Of a stretch of 64,000 nucleotides of DNA, positions 1 to 12,513 are shown piece by piece; the first letter of the stretch is position 1; each line of letters starts with the position of its first letter. A model generated the notes under the pieces. That model was not told where the DNA came from, ran no database searches, and saw only the letters and a program-made list of their open reading frames with translations. Both the position numbers and the translations under genes were made by a program. The DNA comes from Corythucha ciliata (lineage: Eukaryota; Arthropoda; Insecta; Hemiptera; Tingidae), in the NCBI GenBank assembly GCA_038030265.1, contig CM075939.1:21433253-21497252 (forward strand). The letters are read 5' to 3'.

Positions 1-154
1 TTTTTCTGTCCAAGGTTTGCCCCAAAGGTCTGCTGGGACCAGGGGGGTGATTCTGTAACTTGCAAAATTTACGTGTCGTAACTGTGAAGGGGGGGGGGAG
101 GATGTATCACGTTGCCTTGGTTTTTCCACTTATTTGTTAAGAATTTGTTATGTT

Positions 155-1745
155 TTCTTCGAGACAAAGTCATATGGAAAACCAAGTCATGAAACTTTCT
201 ATTATTTGTATGTTAAAAAAATAAAGCGGTTCGTGGGTTGGGATTTTTGCTCCCGATACGTTGCGCTGCTCTACTATGAAAGTAGATTACCCGCTAAATT
301 CAAAAATTATACAAAAGTTGAGTGTTGAAAAAAACATATGGTAATCAAGATAGATATCACGCTACAACTTCAAACCAAAGTTGTATTGGCGATTGTAGCT
401 AAGGGATACGATGTCTGGCGGCATTTCAGAGAAGCATTGAGTCCGGTACTCCATGTGATTTGTTGTTGTCGTTTGACAACAAACTACAGCAAAGGTTTTC
501 TACAATGAGGAAGCTCATGTATCAAAAATGTTGGTCAGTGACACTTTTTTACTGTGAATTAGGGCTAAATAATCCGACGGTGACGAGGAGTCCTCGATAT
601 TGTACCTTTGGCATCACCGAATCAAGAAAACAAGACGGTTATGCAGGTGCGCAGTACACCCGTACAGAAACTTTCACAAGAAGCAAGAAATTTCGAAAAC
701 ATAGATTCAAAAACGTTTTCGACCATTTTGCTGAACCCATGCCGTTCTCTGAGCACTAAAACGAAACGGTGAGCTGGCGAGTACCAATAAAGAAAGATAA
801 GGCACTCGTGATATGTCTCTCAAGGGTGAATCCATAGAAAACTACTGTGTCTTTTGTTGCTCTTCCCGTCGTAACCGAGACACAACAATGTAATTCCATT
901 GTTTCCCAAAAATTGAAGGTTCAACGGTGTCAGCTATCAATTGTTGGGAGAAAGTCGACTGCCGAAAGGCTTGGGAGCTTGCTTGACGTTTGAGTTTAAA
1001 TGTATCAGAAACCACGTTCTTCTGTTCTCGTCACTTTAGGCCAACTGACTACTTTTTTCCCATTATGTTACGGACGTCGACCACGAAAAAACACTTTAAA
1101 AAAACACGAAACTTGTTATCATTTAACATATGTAGGGAGTACCGGTTTCATTATCACACGACACTAGCGCCGCTAAGGAACCTTTAAAGACGAGTAGACG
1201 CATACGGCGCCATGTTCGTTCTTATCAGTTTAATAAGATAGGTTGGGGGTGGTTTGTTGACATTCACAAAACATGAACAAAAGGTGGATTTTAGAAGGCT
1301 GATAATTGATAAGAACGAACATGGCGTCTGTGATTTTACCTGTCTGATTATAGGTTCTCTAGCGCCGCTAGTGATAGCTACAATCGCCAATAGAAAACCG
1401 TTTTCCATATGACTTTGCTTCAAACCGAAAATAAATATAATAATTTTTGTATTTGGCGGGTTTTCTCCTTTTTTATCGGTCGCGGTCAGGGGGTGTCAGG
1501 TTGGTTGGTAGGCAAACAAAGTTCACTAGTTCAATTGGTTCAATCATCACTGCTCAGTTGTTGTCGCCATAGTGACATGGCGAGGGGGGGTCGTTTGCCC
1601 TCCAACCAGTGTAACCTTCTTAGCAACCTGACCGCGACCGATTCTTAACGGGAGCAAAAATCCCAAGCCAAAATAAAAAACATTTTTTTCCTCGAGTCTG
1701 AGGACTTGGTTTTCCATATGACTTTGCTTCGAGACCACACATTCT
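155..1745. repeat. Mosaic of inverted-repeat (MITE-like) elements
   Basis: The outer ends are inverted copies: the block around 160-265 (containing CATATGGAAAACCAAGT) matches the reverse complement of about 1630-1735. Inside are further palindromes: about 1150-1230 pairs with 1293-1385 (arms share GCGCCATGTTCGTTCTTATC), and 1478-1500 pairs with 1625-1648 (arms ATCGGTCGCGGTCAGG). No coding region is supported. The small ORFs here are not gene-like. Confidence 0.6.
597..987 (+). repeat. Dispersed repeat, copy 1 (paired with 17005-17549)
   Basis: This block and 17005-17549 are diverged direct copies, sharing stretches such as GAGCTGGCGAGTACCAATAA, GGTGTCAGCTATCAATT and GAGCTTGCTTG. The second copy carries extra internal sequence. 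Reading frames are broken in both copies, so if it once encoded a protein it is now decayed. The family was not recognised. Confidence 0.6.
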
Positions 1746-3160
1746 AGCGTGAAAATTCCGCAGTTTAATTCACTAGGTATCGTAAAAACTATGACAACAA
1801 GGTACCTCCCCTCGCCCTTCTTCCATTTTACGACACGATAGTGAAGTTACAGAATTACCCCCCTGGGAAGAGAGGAAGTGGAAGAATTTTGTCAAATGCA
1901 CCTGAACTCATCGAATTCATTGTTCAAGGAGCTGGAGAATTATTTTTTCGTTCTCCTGCATAGGTGTACCTATAGAAGGAAATGAACTTATATGAGGAGA
2001 ACGTCGTATTAACCGAAGCGATCCGGTAGGGATTGCGCTAAAAACCAGTCAATACTTATCAGGCCTCAACCACAGAATGATTCAAAGTCGCCGACTTCGA
2101 ATTTCAGCGAGCAACGCATATAATTTGTATACCTACGCCCGTGGAAGCACGGACTGTCCCCTTTTCTAGCCTAGGCTTCTTAGAATAAATACTCTTCAGA
2201 AGATACGAGTCTTCAGAAGACTCGTTTCTGGTTATTTCAAAGACACATTGATTTACTTCTAATTAAGCAAGTTGGAAATGTCCGGAGGAAACCCACACGA
2301 ATTTCGACACTTCTTTCCCGATACTCAATTGTATTTTCCCTGGTTTTTCCATAATTTTTTCAGGAGGTAAACAATGGAAAGAAACATTAGCAGGGGTCCG
2401 CTCGTTATTTGGACATTGAGAGACACAACACACGAAGTGGGTTTTTGGGGGCTCGCTTTAAGCGCGAATAATTGTGGTCCACTTCTTCGCCCGCCAGCAG
2501 TCGTTTAATCTATAAATTAATTACATAAATTGAGAACTGAGCTAAATTACCATGCCAAACTATTGCCTTATCAACTGTTTATATACCTTTCAGACATCAT
2601 TCTGAATACAGTGGCTTCATAAAGACAGTGCGGACATTCGAGAGGCTCCGCCATCTTGTTTCAAGATTTCCGTGCCTCTATGGGGCAAACGTATATGAAA
2701 CAGTGGCTTTGCTCATATTTCCATTTTTTACATTTTTTTTTAAACGCGTTTTTGGCCCGATAATTATTTTTCCTAACTCCTAATTATATATTGCTAACTA
2801 ATCAAATAATAATAAATAAAAAATAGATTCTCCTTAAATTAAAGGCTTGTTAAGAATTAGTGAATTTTTCAAGTGACAGTTAGCTGGTAACGCTCACTTT
2901 GTACAATCCGTTCTTACCTAAGTTGAATCAACTTTTGTTTTCCTCTAAAGGCTAATTTAAACCATTTTCGTGACAATACCCCATCCCCCCCGTTACTCAA
3001 TAATGAACAATTGAAAAAGACACACTTAAAATCGTAGAATGCACTCTTGCTCGTACTTTGGGCGTTGGTGAGGTAGATTTAATGCGGGATCGGGGAAAGA
3101 AAAGACGAAAAGTTTCCTGTTAAGGGATTTTTAAATTCTTTATTATTAATTACAAAATAA
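1746..3160. other. No gene recognised
   Basis: AT-rich non-coding DNA. The only local structure noted is a short palindromic patch near 2190-2225, where GAGTCTTCAGAAGACTC is self-complementary. No open frame, tRNA or transposon terminus could be supported. Confidence 0.5.
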
Positions 3161-3389
3161 TATACAGGGTGGAAGAGCATAAACTTTTGGATAATTTTTT
3201 ATGTCAGATTCAAAAGGAGCGCATTTTTGCGGTCAGCGGTTTCTGTTTTGGAAAAAATAATTCATTTGTGTCATAGGTTGGGTGACCGGGACGGCGGCTC
3301 AAAGCTTGGCAAACCCGGGATTTTGAATTTTTTTAGGCCTGATTTTAGCACATGGGCTTTAAACGTAGTTGATTAAAACTGATAGAGTT

Positions 3390-3515
3390 TCCCATTTGCA
3401 TAAAATTCTGTAATAGGGCAATTACTTTTGCACCCACCATCTTCATTAACATATGATTTAATTCAGAGAGGACAGGTGAAAATGAATTGCCCTGTTGCAG
3501 AATTTTACGCAAATG
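3390..3515. repeat. Palindromic repeat, related to a segment near 41.5 kb
   Basis: Left arm around 3391-3422 (CATTTGCATAAAATTCTG, then GGGCAATT) is the inverse of 3485-3515 (AATTGCCCTG, then CAGAATTTTACGCAAATG). The loop contains GATTTAATTCAGAGAG, which recurs near 41525, so this is a dispersed family. A nearby poly-G run (about 3540-3550) follows. Confidence 0.55.
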
Positions 3516-4169
3516 TGAAAGGCTCTGGGTTAATATGCGAGGGGGGGGGGGTGATTCTCTAAGTAATTGAGGTACCTGACTAATATCCCATCGTAAGTCA
3601 CCTGACAACATTGCACTTCTTGAATCAATGAATAAAATCACCGGTGGCTTACGGCTACGCTATTGATTTCGACCCAAAGTTACAGAATTCATGGGCCTGT
3701 TCAATGAGATTAGCAGCAGTTGATATCAGCAGTCAATCATGCACCTGATGTCATTCAATTTTGTCGATTCAACTAATGACATCTTACGACTTATTGTTGT
3801 TGAAGTTTTAGAACGGACCTCCAGGCCTTAGATTTGCTTTTTTCGTAAAAATTATTGTGTGAATGAATACCTACCTTTGAGCCGTCGTCAAGGCCTCATA
3901 AATGGCTTAATTTTCTTGAAAACGATTAATCCTCGACCGCTCTCTATAATTCGTTTGAGTTACCAATAAGAAGAAGCTGGCAAATCGCATTCGGATGGAG
4001 GGAAATGGGATTCGATACCCTTGAGAGTTTGGGTTGGAGAATATTTTGAAAGATGCAGCTTTTACTGTTCACCTGGGACGGCTCGTAAAATTATCTGCCT
4101 ACGACTGTCGTATTGGTACATTCATCATCCTCAGAAGCGTCGAAATCGACGTGTTGAGTTGCAGGAATG

Positions 4170-4177
4170 AAAAAAAA
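4170..4177 (-). terminator. RNA polymerase III terminator of tRNA-Gly
   Basis: A run of eight T on the minus strand lies about 6 nt beyond the tRNA 3' end, the normal pol III stop signal. Confidence 0.8.
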
Positions 4178-4183
4178 TTGAGT

Positions 4184-4254
4184 GCGATGGCCGGGAATCG
4201 AACCCGGATCAACTGCTTGGAAGGCAACTATGCTGACCATTACACCACCATCGC
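4184..4254 (-). tRNA. tRNA-Gly (anticodon UCC)
   Basis: On the minus strand the 71-nt sequence folds as a complete cloverleaf. The acceptor arms GCGATGG and CCATCGC pair perfectly. The D arm carries the A-box-like TGGTGTAATGG. The anticodon loop is CTTCCAA (UCC, reading GGA codons), on a stem with two G-U pairs. The T arm is CCGGG-TTCGATT-CCCGG. No intron is present, and a T8 terminator follows. Its close agreement with the animal tRNA-Gly(UCC) pattern, with no mismatch in acceptor or T stem, argues for a functional gene and not a SINE head. Confidence 0.95.
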
Positions 4255-4473
4255 AACCGTGATGAGTATGAAGTCAGATCTAATGATGAAGTTTTAATCA
4301 TTTCCAAGACCCACTTCATTTTAGTGCATTTCATTCTGGAAATGCACTATTGGTCTCGTCGTGATGGTGGCAAACATGGGTCATGTCATGTTTTTTTCAC
4401 GTTTCAGAACCTCTGGAACAGGAATTCAGTGGTCTCCGGAATTCATATATAATATGTATGTATATAATATATG

Positions 4474-6816
4474 CAGGGTGTTCGAAAATTCGACGCTCAG
4501 CCAAAAACTGGTCATAGTACAGCTGATTTGTGGTCGAAATTACTAAATTCACTTTTCCGGAATTCTGCTTGGTTTTCGAGTTATTCCACCATCTTTAATT
4601 TTTTGCGGGGCTATATATTTTTTGAAATACTTGCTCTCGGCCGCTCTAGAATCAATTCTAGCCCAAAACTAATTGGGTCATTCGAAAGAGCGCACAATTA
4701 TCATTAAAATGACTGAATGAGGAAGTTTCACATTTTTCAAAAATATTTTTTTTCGATTAGGCATATCAATCTTTCCATGTAAATAGATAAATACAAATTT
4801 AAAACCCTTCGGAAATATTTTTTTTTTCTTAACAAAAGTTGGCATATTTGAAATCCCGCCAAAACGAACATTTTCCGCTACGTAATATCCGTTGTATTCT
4901 CTGTCCTTTTCATGCCTCTAAATAGCTCATCTGTTTATCCTCCATTATTTTACTATCGGAGAGCTCTAGTAGAAAATAAGGCAAAGAAACACAACAAACC
5001 GCTCTCCAACAGCAACGTTACAGGCGGATTTTTTTCGGAAGGCGCATATGACACAAACATGCTAGCTGGCGTGTTTGAAATGACCTAAAACTTCAAAAAT
5101 TGCGTATTTATTAACTGTTGGGTTGTTCTACGAACGGATCACGATTTATGCTCTATTTTAGCATAAATAAACCTTAAAAAATAAATTTATGAATAAGTTC
5201 TGACCCATGAAACTTCCTCATTGTATTATGAATTTGGCCATTTTTTCAGGGTACTAACGCTGCTGGAAAGTGATATTTTTTCATCTTTCCCTTGTTTTTC
5301 AGCTGCGATTTTCTCCCACTCCTTAAAGGAAAATATTTTTTTGGGTTTATTCTTCCAATAAATATTTTATTGGAAAAACTTCCTCATTTTGTTAGCTTTC
5401 AAATGGAGTGTAATAGTCCCGGGATTTTACAAGTATTCGCGAAGAAGTAGCTGTTTGAAGAGTAAAAACCGATGGGCTTTGTGAAGAATAACAGAACTTT
5501 TTTAGAGGATAAGTACGTTTTGAAGCCAGAGTTGGTGAGGTGAGAGACAGGGACCTCTCGGAGTGTCTGAATGTAAGCTAATAAATTACAAAAAGTACAA
5601 GAATAGCAATTGAAAAAACAGCCGATATTCGGAATTAGTGATGGGTAATGAATGAGGGGAACGATAACTGATTGAGCCAAAGTTCTCCTTGTGCGAAAAG
5701 GGACATCAACCAGGAATTTGGCGACGTTTTTGTGCATTACAAGAAGACGTAATCGTTGAAACAATCGCGAAAAATTAAATGCCAAAGAATTTGCATTCCC
5801 CAATACATGGGAACTTCAGCAATATTAAATCCTTAATCGGGGTGATCCCTCAGATACCTCCTTAACCTAAAACGTCGAGGTATGACGAGCAGAAAATCAT
5901 TTACGACTCTTTCCTCATCAGTAGATTCCTATACACCGATTATTTGCGGTTCTGCTCTTTTTGAGCGCATTGAGGACGTTTTATATCCGTTGAGAGACCA
6001 GTGAAAGTATTTCTGCGTTACTGCTAAAAACTCATCCAAATTCTGTTTTACGAAGGCAGCGCCGAATCTTGGTTGATGTCGGTCTACACATAAGGAGGAA
6101 CATTTGGTTGCAGATGAAGGGTCGCTCTTTCCACAACGAACGGCACTTCGTACTTTTTCCTCATTCTTAATCACTTTTTCCTTAAACATTGACTGTTTTT
6201 TCAATTATTACTTATATTATCTATGCTGTTCTTGTAATTTATTAGCTCACATTCAGACATTCCGAGAGGCCCTGCCTCTCCCCTCACCAACTCTGGCTTC
6301 ACAACATACTTCTAATCTAAAAACGATCTCTCATTCCCCATCAAAGCCCGTCGATTTTTACTATTCAAACAGCTACTTCTTCACAAATACTTGTAAAATC
6401 CCGAGGCTATTGCACTCCATTTGAAAGCTGACAAAATGAGGAAGTTTTTCCAATAAACCCAAAAAAATATTTTCCTTTAAGGAGTGGGAGAAAATCGCAG
6501 CTGAAAAACATGGGAAAGATACAAAGATAAAAAAACATCACTTTAGCGCCCTGAGGAAATGAACAAATTCATAATACAATACAGTCATTTTGAAGAAAAT
6601 TGTGCGAATGACCCAATTAGTTTTGAGCTAGAATTGATTCTAGAGCGGCCGGGAGCAAGTATTCCAAAAAAAATATAGCCCCACGAAAAAATTAAAGATG
6701 GTGTAATAACTCGAAAACCAAGCTGAATTCCGGAAAAGTGAATTTAGTAATTTCGACCACAAATCAGCTGTACTATGACCAGTTTTCGGCTGAGCATCGA
6801 ATTTTCGAACACCCTA
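4474..6816. mobile_element. Long inverted-repeat DNA element (CAGGGTGTTCG ends) carrying a nested MITE
   Basis: The ends are inverted copies: CAGGGTGTTCGAAAATTCGA at the left, and its near reverse complement ending at about 6815. The repeat arms extend over about 640 net bases: 4474-4710 plus 5223-5625 on the left, 6188-6816 on the right, separated by a unique spacer at 5626-6187. The left arm is interrupted by a separate MITE (4711-5222). Flanks are TA-rich, so a TA target duplication (Tc1/mariner-like) is possible but cannot be proven. No transposase frame is seen, so the element is non-autonomous or foldback-like. ORFs in the arms are shadows of the repeat. Confidence 0.7.
4711..5222. mobile_element. 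MITE with ATGAGGAAGTTT inverted ends, nested in the larger element
   Basis: It begins AATGAGGAAGTTTCACATTT and ends AAACTTCCTCATT, an inverted terminal repeat. The sequence is absent from the corresponding place in the opposite arm (6540-6590 runs straight through), which defines it as an insertion. A second copy, itself split by another element, lies at 46016-47744, and a related one with the same ends at 40178-40668. About 510 bp, with no coding capacity. Confidence 0.75.
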
Positions 6817-6834
6817 TATATATATGTGTGTGTG

Positions 6835-7323
6835 TGTCGCATCCACTTGGCGAAATTGTCCACTTCATGAAATGGACATTCATTTCACGAAGTGGCTCCA
6901 CTTGCCGTAATTTTAAAAAATTACGACATCTGGACAAAAAAAATATCCATTTCCTGAAAAGGAAATCGCGTTAGTCCAGTTGCTGAAATTAAGCTTCCTC
7001 ACTACAAGTGGATGCACAATGCACAACGTCATTTTTTAGCGGGTTTTCGAATGCTCAATAAAATAACCTTTTTAAATATAACAAAACTTGTTTCAGCATC
7101 AGAGATTCCTCATTCATCCATTTCACGAAAAGGATAATATTGTGCATCCACTTGCAGTAAGGAAGCTTAATTTCAGCAATTGGACAAACACGAATTCCTT
7201 TTCAAGAAATGGCCAATTTTTTGTCCAGATGTCGTAATTTTTTGAAGTTACGGCAAGTGGAGCTACTTCGTGAAATGAACATCTATTTCGTGAAGTGGAC
7301 AATTACTCGACATGGATGCGACA
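6835..7323. mobile_element. MITE with long terminal inverted repeats (TGTCGCATCCA)
   Basis: Arms of about 185 bp (6835-7020 and 7140-7323) are inverted copies, starting TGTCGCATCCA and ending TGGATGCGACA. Both contain the CGTGAAATGGACAT-type words and GGAAGCTTAATTTCAGCAA. The centre (7021-7139) is not repeated. No coding capacity. Preceded by a short TATATATGTGTGTG microsatellite. Confidence 0.75.
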
Positions 7324-7360
7324 TAGTATATATTGGTTTATTTCTAATATTATAGACGTT

Positions 7361-7727
7361 TTCTTGTTAGCACGATAGCTCTCGAAGAAATTAATTTAGC
7401 GGAATGCGTTTTGGCACAAAAATCAGTAGTCATAAGACCCCGGTCGGTATTGCATTTGGGCCAAATCGGTTGAAGTGGAGGGGGGGGGGGGAAATAGGGG
7501 TTGAAATGGTCAAAAAATCACTATAAATCACCAGTTGATTCTAGAGGCATCATATTCGGTACGTATACTCCATGTTAGAATAGCCTTTGATTCCCATTTT
7601 AATTGTTTGAAAAAGTCGATGGGGAGGGGGTGTTGCTCCCGGGGTGAAAGTAAGTGTGTGGTCTTGTTAGCACGATAACTCTCGAAGAAATCAATTTAGC
7701 GGAATGCGCTTTGGCACAAAAATCAGT
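7361..7727 (+). repeat. Two direct copies of a 60-bp unit
   Basis: The unit starting CACGATAGCTCTCGAAGAAA and ending AAAAATCAGTAGT occurs at about 7370-7430 and again at 7672-7727 with a few substitutions, roughly 300 bp apart. Between them are a poly-G run and AT-rich sequence. The region from 7728 to 8779 holds nothing further recognisable except the presumed promoter and 5' UTR of the TMED6-like gene at its end. Confidence 0.6.
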
Positions 7728-8779
7728 AGTCTGTACATAAACTCCACCACATTACACGCTTGCATCAAGCCTGCATGGAGCTTGACAAAATTACATGAAA
7801 TAATGCAAATTTCTTTTCTCAATTTTAAAGGACTTTTTGTGCAACAAAAGGCAATCTATAGCTCTTCAATCCTACAAATGTGAAACTCTCATCACAAATT
7901 TTCATAAGCAAACGGTATCCAAATGGAAAATAACATGCAACCACAAAAAAGCTCCAGGTTTCCTTCAAGTCGAAAGGTTAAATAAAAACAAGGATTTCGT
8001 CCCCTTTCAAAACAATTCCTATTTAGTTTAAATGATTGTCGTAATCAATTTTCTTCCTTAATCTAGTTGCTTGTACATTATTACACTTATAATCGGTAGA
8101 ACTCGTACTGATGACTACCTATAGACCCAACTGTTTTTGCTTGAAGAGAACGTCTTTCCAATGCCGATAAAGAATGCCCTTAGTCCACAGTTACTGATGG
8201 AGTCGTGACTTTCAGAGAATTTCTAACGCTGAATCGAGTATCTCTTCGAGATTTTTATTCATGAATTTTAATCGTCCGACGTGGCAAACCGAGTTGACAA
8301 CTTAAGAGAAAAGAAGTTGGGCGGGATTTCAAGATACCCGAGTTCTCCATGAGATGCCAGCAGTCTCCAGTCACTCCAAATCGAACTGTTCTAAGAATAG
8401 ATTCAGAAGCGTTAAAATTAATGAGTTTTACGATAATTTTAATTGTTGGAAACCTCTTCATTCTGTTAGCTTCAGAATTATCAATCAAATCGTAAGATTT
8501 AAAGTTAGGGATAACAATTTATCGTCCACATTGAAGTTGACACACAATTTCTTAACAGGTGGGTGCTTTCACTTTTGCCACATCAGGTAAAAGTACGAAT
8601 GGAAATGAGGAAACAAGTTGAAAAGGTTGCATTTCTTTTAACCAGCAATATCGTTCGGACTGTATTCTGTTAAGCTGGGATTCAACATCCTCGGCGGTTT
8701 TCAATCGGTTTTGACCGTTCCAAAAAGCAGATGTTAGCGTCTGCCAGTACAGTCTTTCGCGAACGACGGTTCCACTGAC

Positions 8780-9755
8780 ATGTCGATTTCTGCGTCGCCA
8801 GTCATGATTCTCTTGCTGTTGATATGCAGTTCGGCACTCTGGTCAATGATCGTCGACGCCTCAACACCTTGGTACGAGGACTTGCCAGCCGTAGCCATGG
8901 ATTATAAAGTGCACGTTCTGCCAGGAAAGGAGGACTGCTATTTTCAATATGTTAACCAAGGGGCGACTTTCTACGTGGCGTTCCAGGTAGGCCACAGTGG
9001 GAAAATTGCCACGTTACGATTTTGGGTTTGAATTTTACAATTTCCACGATCAGGTCCTAAGAGGAGGTGATGGAATGGCTGGATTTGGAGTCCGACATCC
9101 AAATGGTGAACTAGTCCTACCGTATCAGTGGCGAGCTTCGGCTGAGTACCAGGACCAGCAAAGTACCGGGGGGTAAGTGGGTACATTATTTTTCAATGCT
9201 AAAAATTCCAGGAAGGGCCTGAAGTGTTTTTTTTTTTTTTTTTTAATAGATATTACCAAGTATGCGTAGACAACCAATTTTCAAGATTTGCGGACAAGCT
9301 TGTCAACTTATACATGACAGTCATCAGGTAAAAGAGGCGAAATATGAACTTAACCTGTTCAATTCACCCATTTAACAATCTCAGGTACGATCAATGGGAG
9401 TCATACGCTAAGGAGATAGAAGAAATGGATCTGAGTGTGCAAAATTTTACAGTAAGTATAAATATACCGAAATCTGTCAACTCTCATCGCATTTACCCGC
9501 CCCCCCCCCTTCAATTTTTCATAGAACTCCATTCAAAACGTCGAGAGGAGCATCAATTCAATGCTGCAGCATCAAAATCACTTCCGTGGCATGGAAACCC
9601 GTCATTACAATCTTCTCATCGACAATAACGACTACGTTCTCAAATGGTCACTGGCTCAAATTACCGTCATAGTCGTAACAACGGTGGTTCAAGTCTATTT
9701 TGTGAGGAAACTTTTCGACGTGAAATCGTCTCACTCGTTTAAGCCTAGAGCTTAA
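8780..9755 (+). CDS. loj: p24 cargo-receptor family protein, TMED6/logjam-like
   Basis: Five exons join in frame to 233 aa: 8780-8986, 9054-9172, 9250-9327, 9385-9451 and 9525-9755, all with GT/AG borders. The protein has a signal peptide (residues 1-27), then a GOLD domain (about 38-125). The cysteine pair C53 (EDCYFQ) and C114 (YQVCVDN) is placed as the GOLD disulfide of p24 proteins. A luminal helical region follows, then one membrane span (about 198-217) and a short tail ending FKPRA. p24 proteins cycle between ER and Golgi and select cargo for COPII/COPI vesicles. The NDYVLKWSLAQ stretch and the YFVRKLFDV tail resemble TMED6 (Drosophila logjam) more than the KRxxR-ending gamma members, as I remember those families. 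Length and exon phases are normal and nothing is broken. The subfamily assignment is less certain than the p24 call. Confidence 0.93.
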
Positions 9756-9892
9756 AATGCAGGGAGCGTCTCCTCGAAAAATGAGTAACCTCGGTCTTCC
9801 TGGGATTTTTTTTTTATATTTTTGTACGGATGGTTTACGGCGTTGATCGTCAAGTATATTTTTCAAGGACTGCATTTTTGTTACTTTTTAAA

Positions 9893-9898
9893 AATAAA
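9893..9898 (+). promoter_or_regulatory. Polyadenylation signal of the TMED6-like gene
   Basis: AATAAA about 140 nt after the stop codon, with a second overlapping AATAAA just behind it. It is the first such signal downstream. Confidence 0.6.
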
Positions 9899-9930
9899 AT
9901 AAAAGGTTAAATTGTATAATTTTGCTTTCA

Positions 9931-10103
9931 AAAATAATAAATTTGAGGGAATTTCGACAAACGCCTAAAAATACGGTCTGTTTTGTTAGGAAGTCGGTGG
10001 CAAATTCTTTTTGAAAGCATTGGATTGTCAGTCCCTCTTGTAAAAAAAAATTATGGCCGTATTTTTAGGCGTTTGTCGAAATTCCCTTCAATTTATTCAT
10101 TTG
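9931..10103. repeat. Hairpin MITE-like element
   Basis: Arms of about 40 bp (GGGAATTTCGACAAACGCC at 9947 and its reverse complement near 10070) pair almost perfectly around a 70-bp loop. It sits immediately 3' of the TMED6-like gene. No coding capacity and no clear target duplication. Confidence 0.65.
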
Positions 10104-10970
10104 AGAAACTCGCATTCAATTTGAATTTTTGCAACTTTTGGTGATGAATTCGGAAAGAGCACACTATTTTCTGTCAGGATTGGCCATTTTCGATAGACGT
10201 TAACTATTTTATGTGTCCTTAAAAACGGCCCAAAGTCGAGCAAATCGGAGATTTGGTTTTTTTCAAAAAAAGTCAGCCCCCGTTTGTCCACACTAAATGT
10301 GAGAGTACAGACAACCCGTGATTCATAAAAACATCTTCAAAGTATCGCTTTACAAAAATATTCATAAGCGTTTTCTTAGTTGAACGGGCGAGTTTTCGTC
10401 AGAAATGACCATTTTTTAGAAAAAATTATGTTTTTTCTCTTCTAAATCGATTGTTTTGACCTGAAAAATTCGATCAATCATTGTGATTTTAACACGCTAA
10501 AACGGTCTAAAACCACATCCAAAGCTATCCTTAGAGTGGAATTCAATGTGTGCGCCTACCAAAGTATCAAAAAATGTCGCTCCTACCGCTGGCTGTCGGG
10601 TTAAGTGCATCACACTACTACAAGTTTCAACGTTTTTAGTTCTTTAGCTATCATTCGGCATTAATTAACATTTCACTTTGTTACTCTACATTTTTATAGC
10701 CATTCTTGCTGAATAATCGCAAATTAAGTTAAATTAAGGAAACTCGTATTTCGTGAAATGTACTCTCTCCGACAGTCCGACACCCCAGCAGCCGGAGCGA
10801 CATTTTTTGTTACTTTCGTAGGCGGGCATAATCAGTTTGATTCAACGTATAGCTTTGGATTAGGTTTTAGTGCTTTTTATCCCTCCCACCTCACCAAAAA
10901 GCTTGAAAATGGAATAAATGAGGATTCTTCGGTTCTATGCTATCGCTATCCATGCTTCTATGAATTAAAA
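10104..10970. other. No gene recognised
   Basis: Diverged repetitive-looking DNA. The words TCGCTCCTACCGC and CAGCAGCCGGAGCGACATT are weakly inverted with respect to each other, but no boundaries or target duplications were found. No convincing exon. Confidence 0.4.
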
Positions 10971-10974
10971 TGCG

Positions 10975-12310
10975 CTAATATTCGTGGCTAAAACCATGCT
11001 AAAACTTCGAAAAGGCGCTCATTCATGGTTTCTCGTCTCGATGCAACCTCCAAACACAAATTAAGAAAAAATCTACATCGGAGTGAATAGAGGCCGTTTT
11101 ACGGCAAAAAATGTGGGGTAAAAATACTAATTTACTGTTCTTAGACCGAGGCTGATGCTAGAATTAAAAGAAGACGCTTATTCGAGGATAAATTTGAGAA
11201 AAACACTCGGCGGAATTTCAGAAAAATCACTAAAATTAGCGGCTGGAATTAGGGAAAACGCTAATTCACGCCCAAAATTGAAAAGAATCGCTAACTAATT
11301 CGCGGCAATAAAATTGAGAAAAATCGCTAATTCATGAATGAAATTGATAAAATATGTTAATTCGCGTATACAAGTAAAAAAAAATCTCTTTCGAGGATAA
11401 ATTGAAAAAAAAACGCTGATTCACGCCTAAAATTGAGATAACGCAAATCCATGTGACTTCTGAAGGATACTTGAAGGCTAAATAAGAGAAAAGGAGTTAA
11501 AAAACAGAAAAAATTGCTAAAGCAGGCTTAAAATTTGAAAAAACCCTAATTTGCGGCTAATATTGAGAAAACCACTATTCAGCGTGGCAAAAACTTGTAA
11601 AAACGCTATGAGAAAAACCTCTAAAATTCACAGAATAAAAACGCTAGTTCGCTGCTGAAATTGAGAAAAAGCGAAAAGTTGAGGAAAATCATGAATTCGC
11701 GGATAAAGCCCAGTAAAAGCTACTTCCATGCAAAAATCAAGACAAATAAGGAAACACTAATTTACTTTGAGAAAATAAAATTAAAGAATTTCAGAAAAAG
11801 CGTCCGCAATTCGTTGTAAAAAATCTGTCATTTTTCCTAAAATCAGCAATTTCCTCAAGAATCAAGTATTTTTCACTAAATCAGACATTTTTTTTTAAAA
11901 AATCGAACATTATTCCATAAATCAGGCATTTTTAGAAAAATGATACTTTTCCCGAAAAATCAGCTATTTTAATAGGGTACGAAATCACCCATTTTGTGTA
12001 TAACATTCTACTCCTCAGTAAATCAGCTATTTTCACAGAAATCAGCAATTTCCCACCAAATTAGTTACTTTGTATCAAAATCAATTATTTCCCCCTAAAT
12101 CAGCCATTTTTACTCAAAATAAGCCTGCCCCGGTTGCATAAAAAAATTTATAGGGCTCTTTGAAAACATGCCAAATGGTGGTGCTAGTTCGTGGCTAAAA
12201 CTAAGAAAAATCGCTTAATTCGAGACTAAAACTGAGAAAAACGCGGGGAAAAAATGAAAAAACGCTCTCACAATTAAGAATGAGACAACGCCAATTCGCG
12301 GTTGAAATTA
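10975..12310. repeat. Degenerate tandem array, two interleaved unit types
   Basis: From about 10975 to 11810 and again 12180-12310, a roughly 29-31-nt unit of the form CGCTAATTCGCGGCTAAAAT followed by TGAGAAAAA recurs with many substitutions and indels. Between 11815 and 12125 a second unit of about 30 nt (AATCAGCNATTTTTC) takes over. The same first unit returns at 22.9, 25.7, 26.3, 48.0 and 58.4 kb. No open frame spans it. Confidence 0.75.
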
Positions 12311-12513
12311 TCAATTCTCCATATTCCCACTCTATGTAAGCTGGGTCGAAATCGTTTAGGATTCTACTAAAACGTTCAAGTTACACAAGATTATCAATAA
12401 AACTTCCCAGGGCAGCTGTGCTTTTTCGATGGCCAGTGTTGGATGATTGTGAGTGTGAATTGGTAAGTAAAAGTTATGAAAACAAATTGTAATTATGTGG
12501 TAAGTAATTAATC

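Noticed and set aside
4034..4297. 87-codon plus-strand ORF with an NRTRI-type stretch
   Set aside because: It runs straight through the tRNA-Gly gene on the other strand; the peptide is the antisense of the tRNA.
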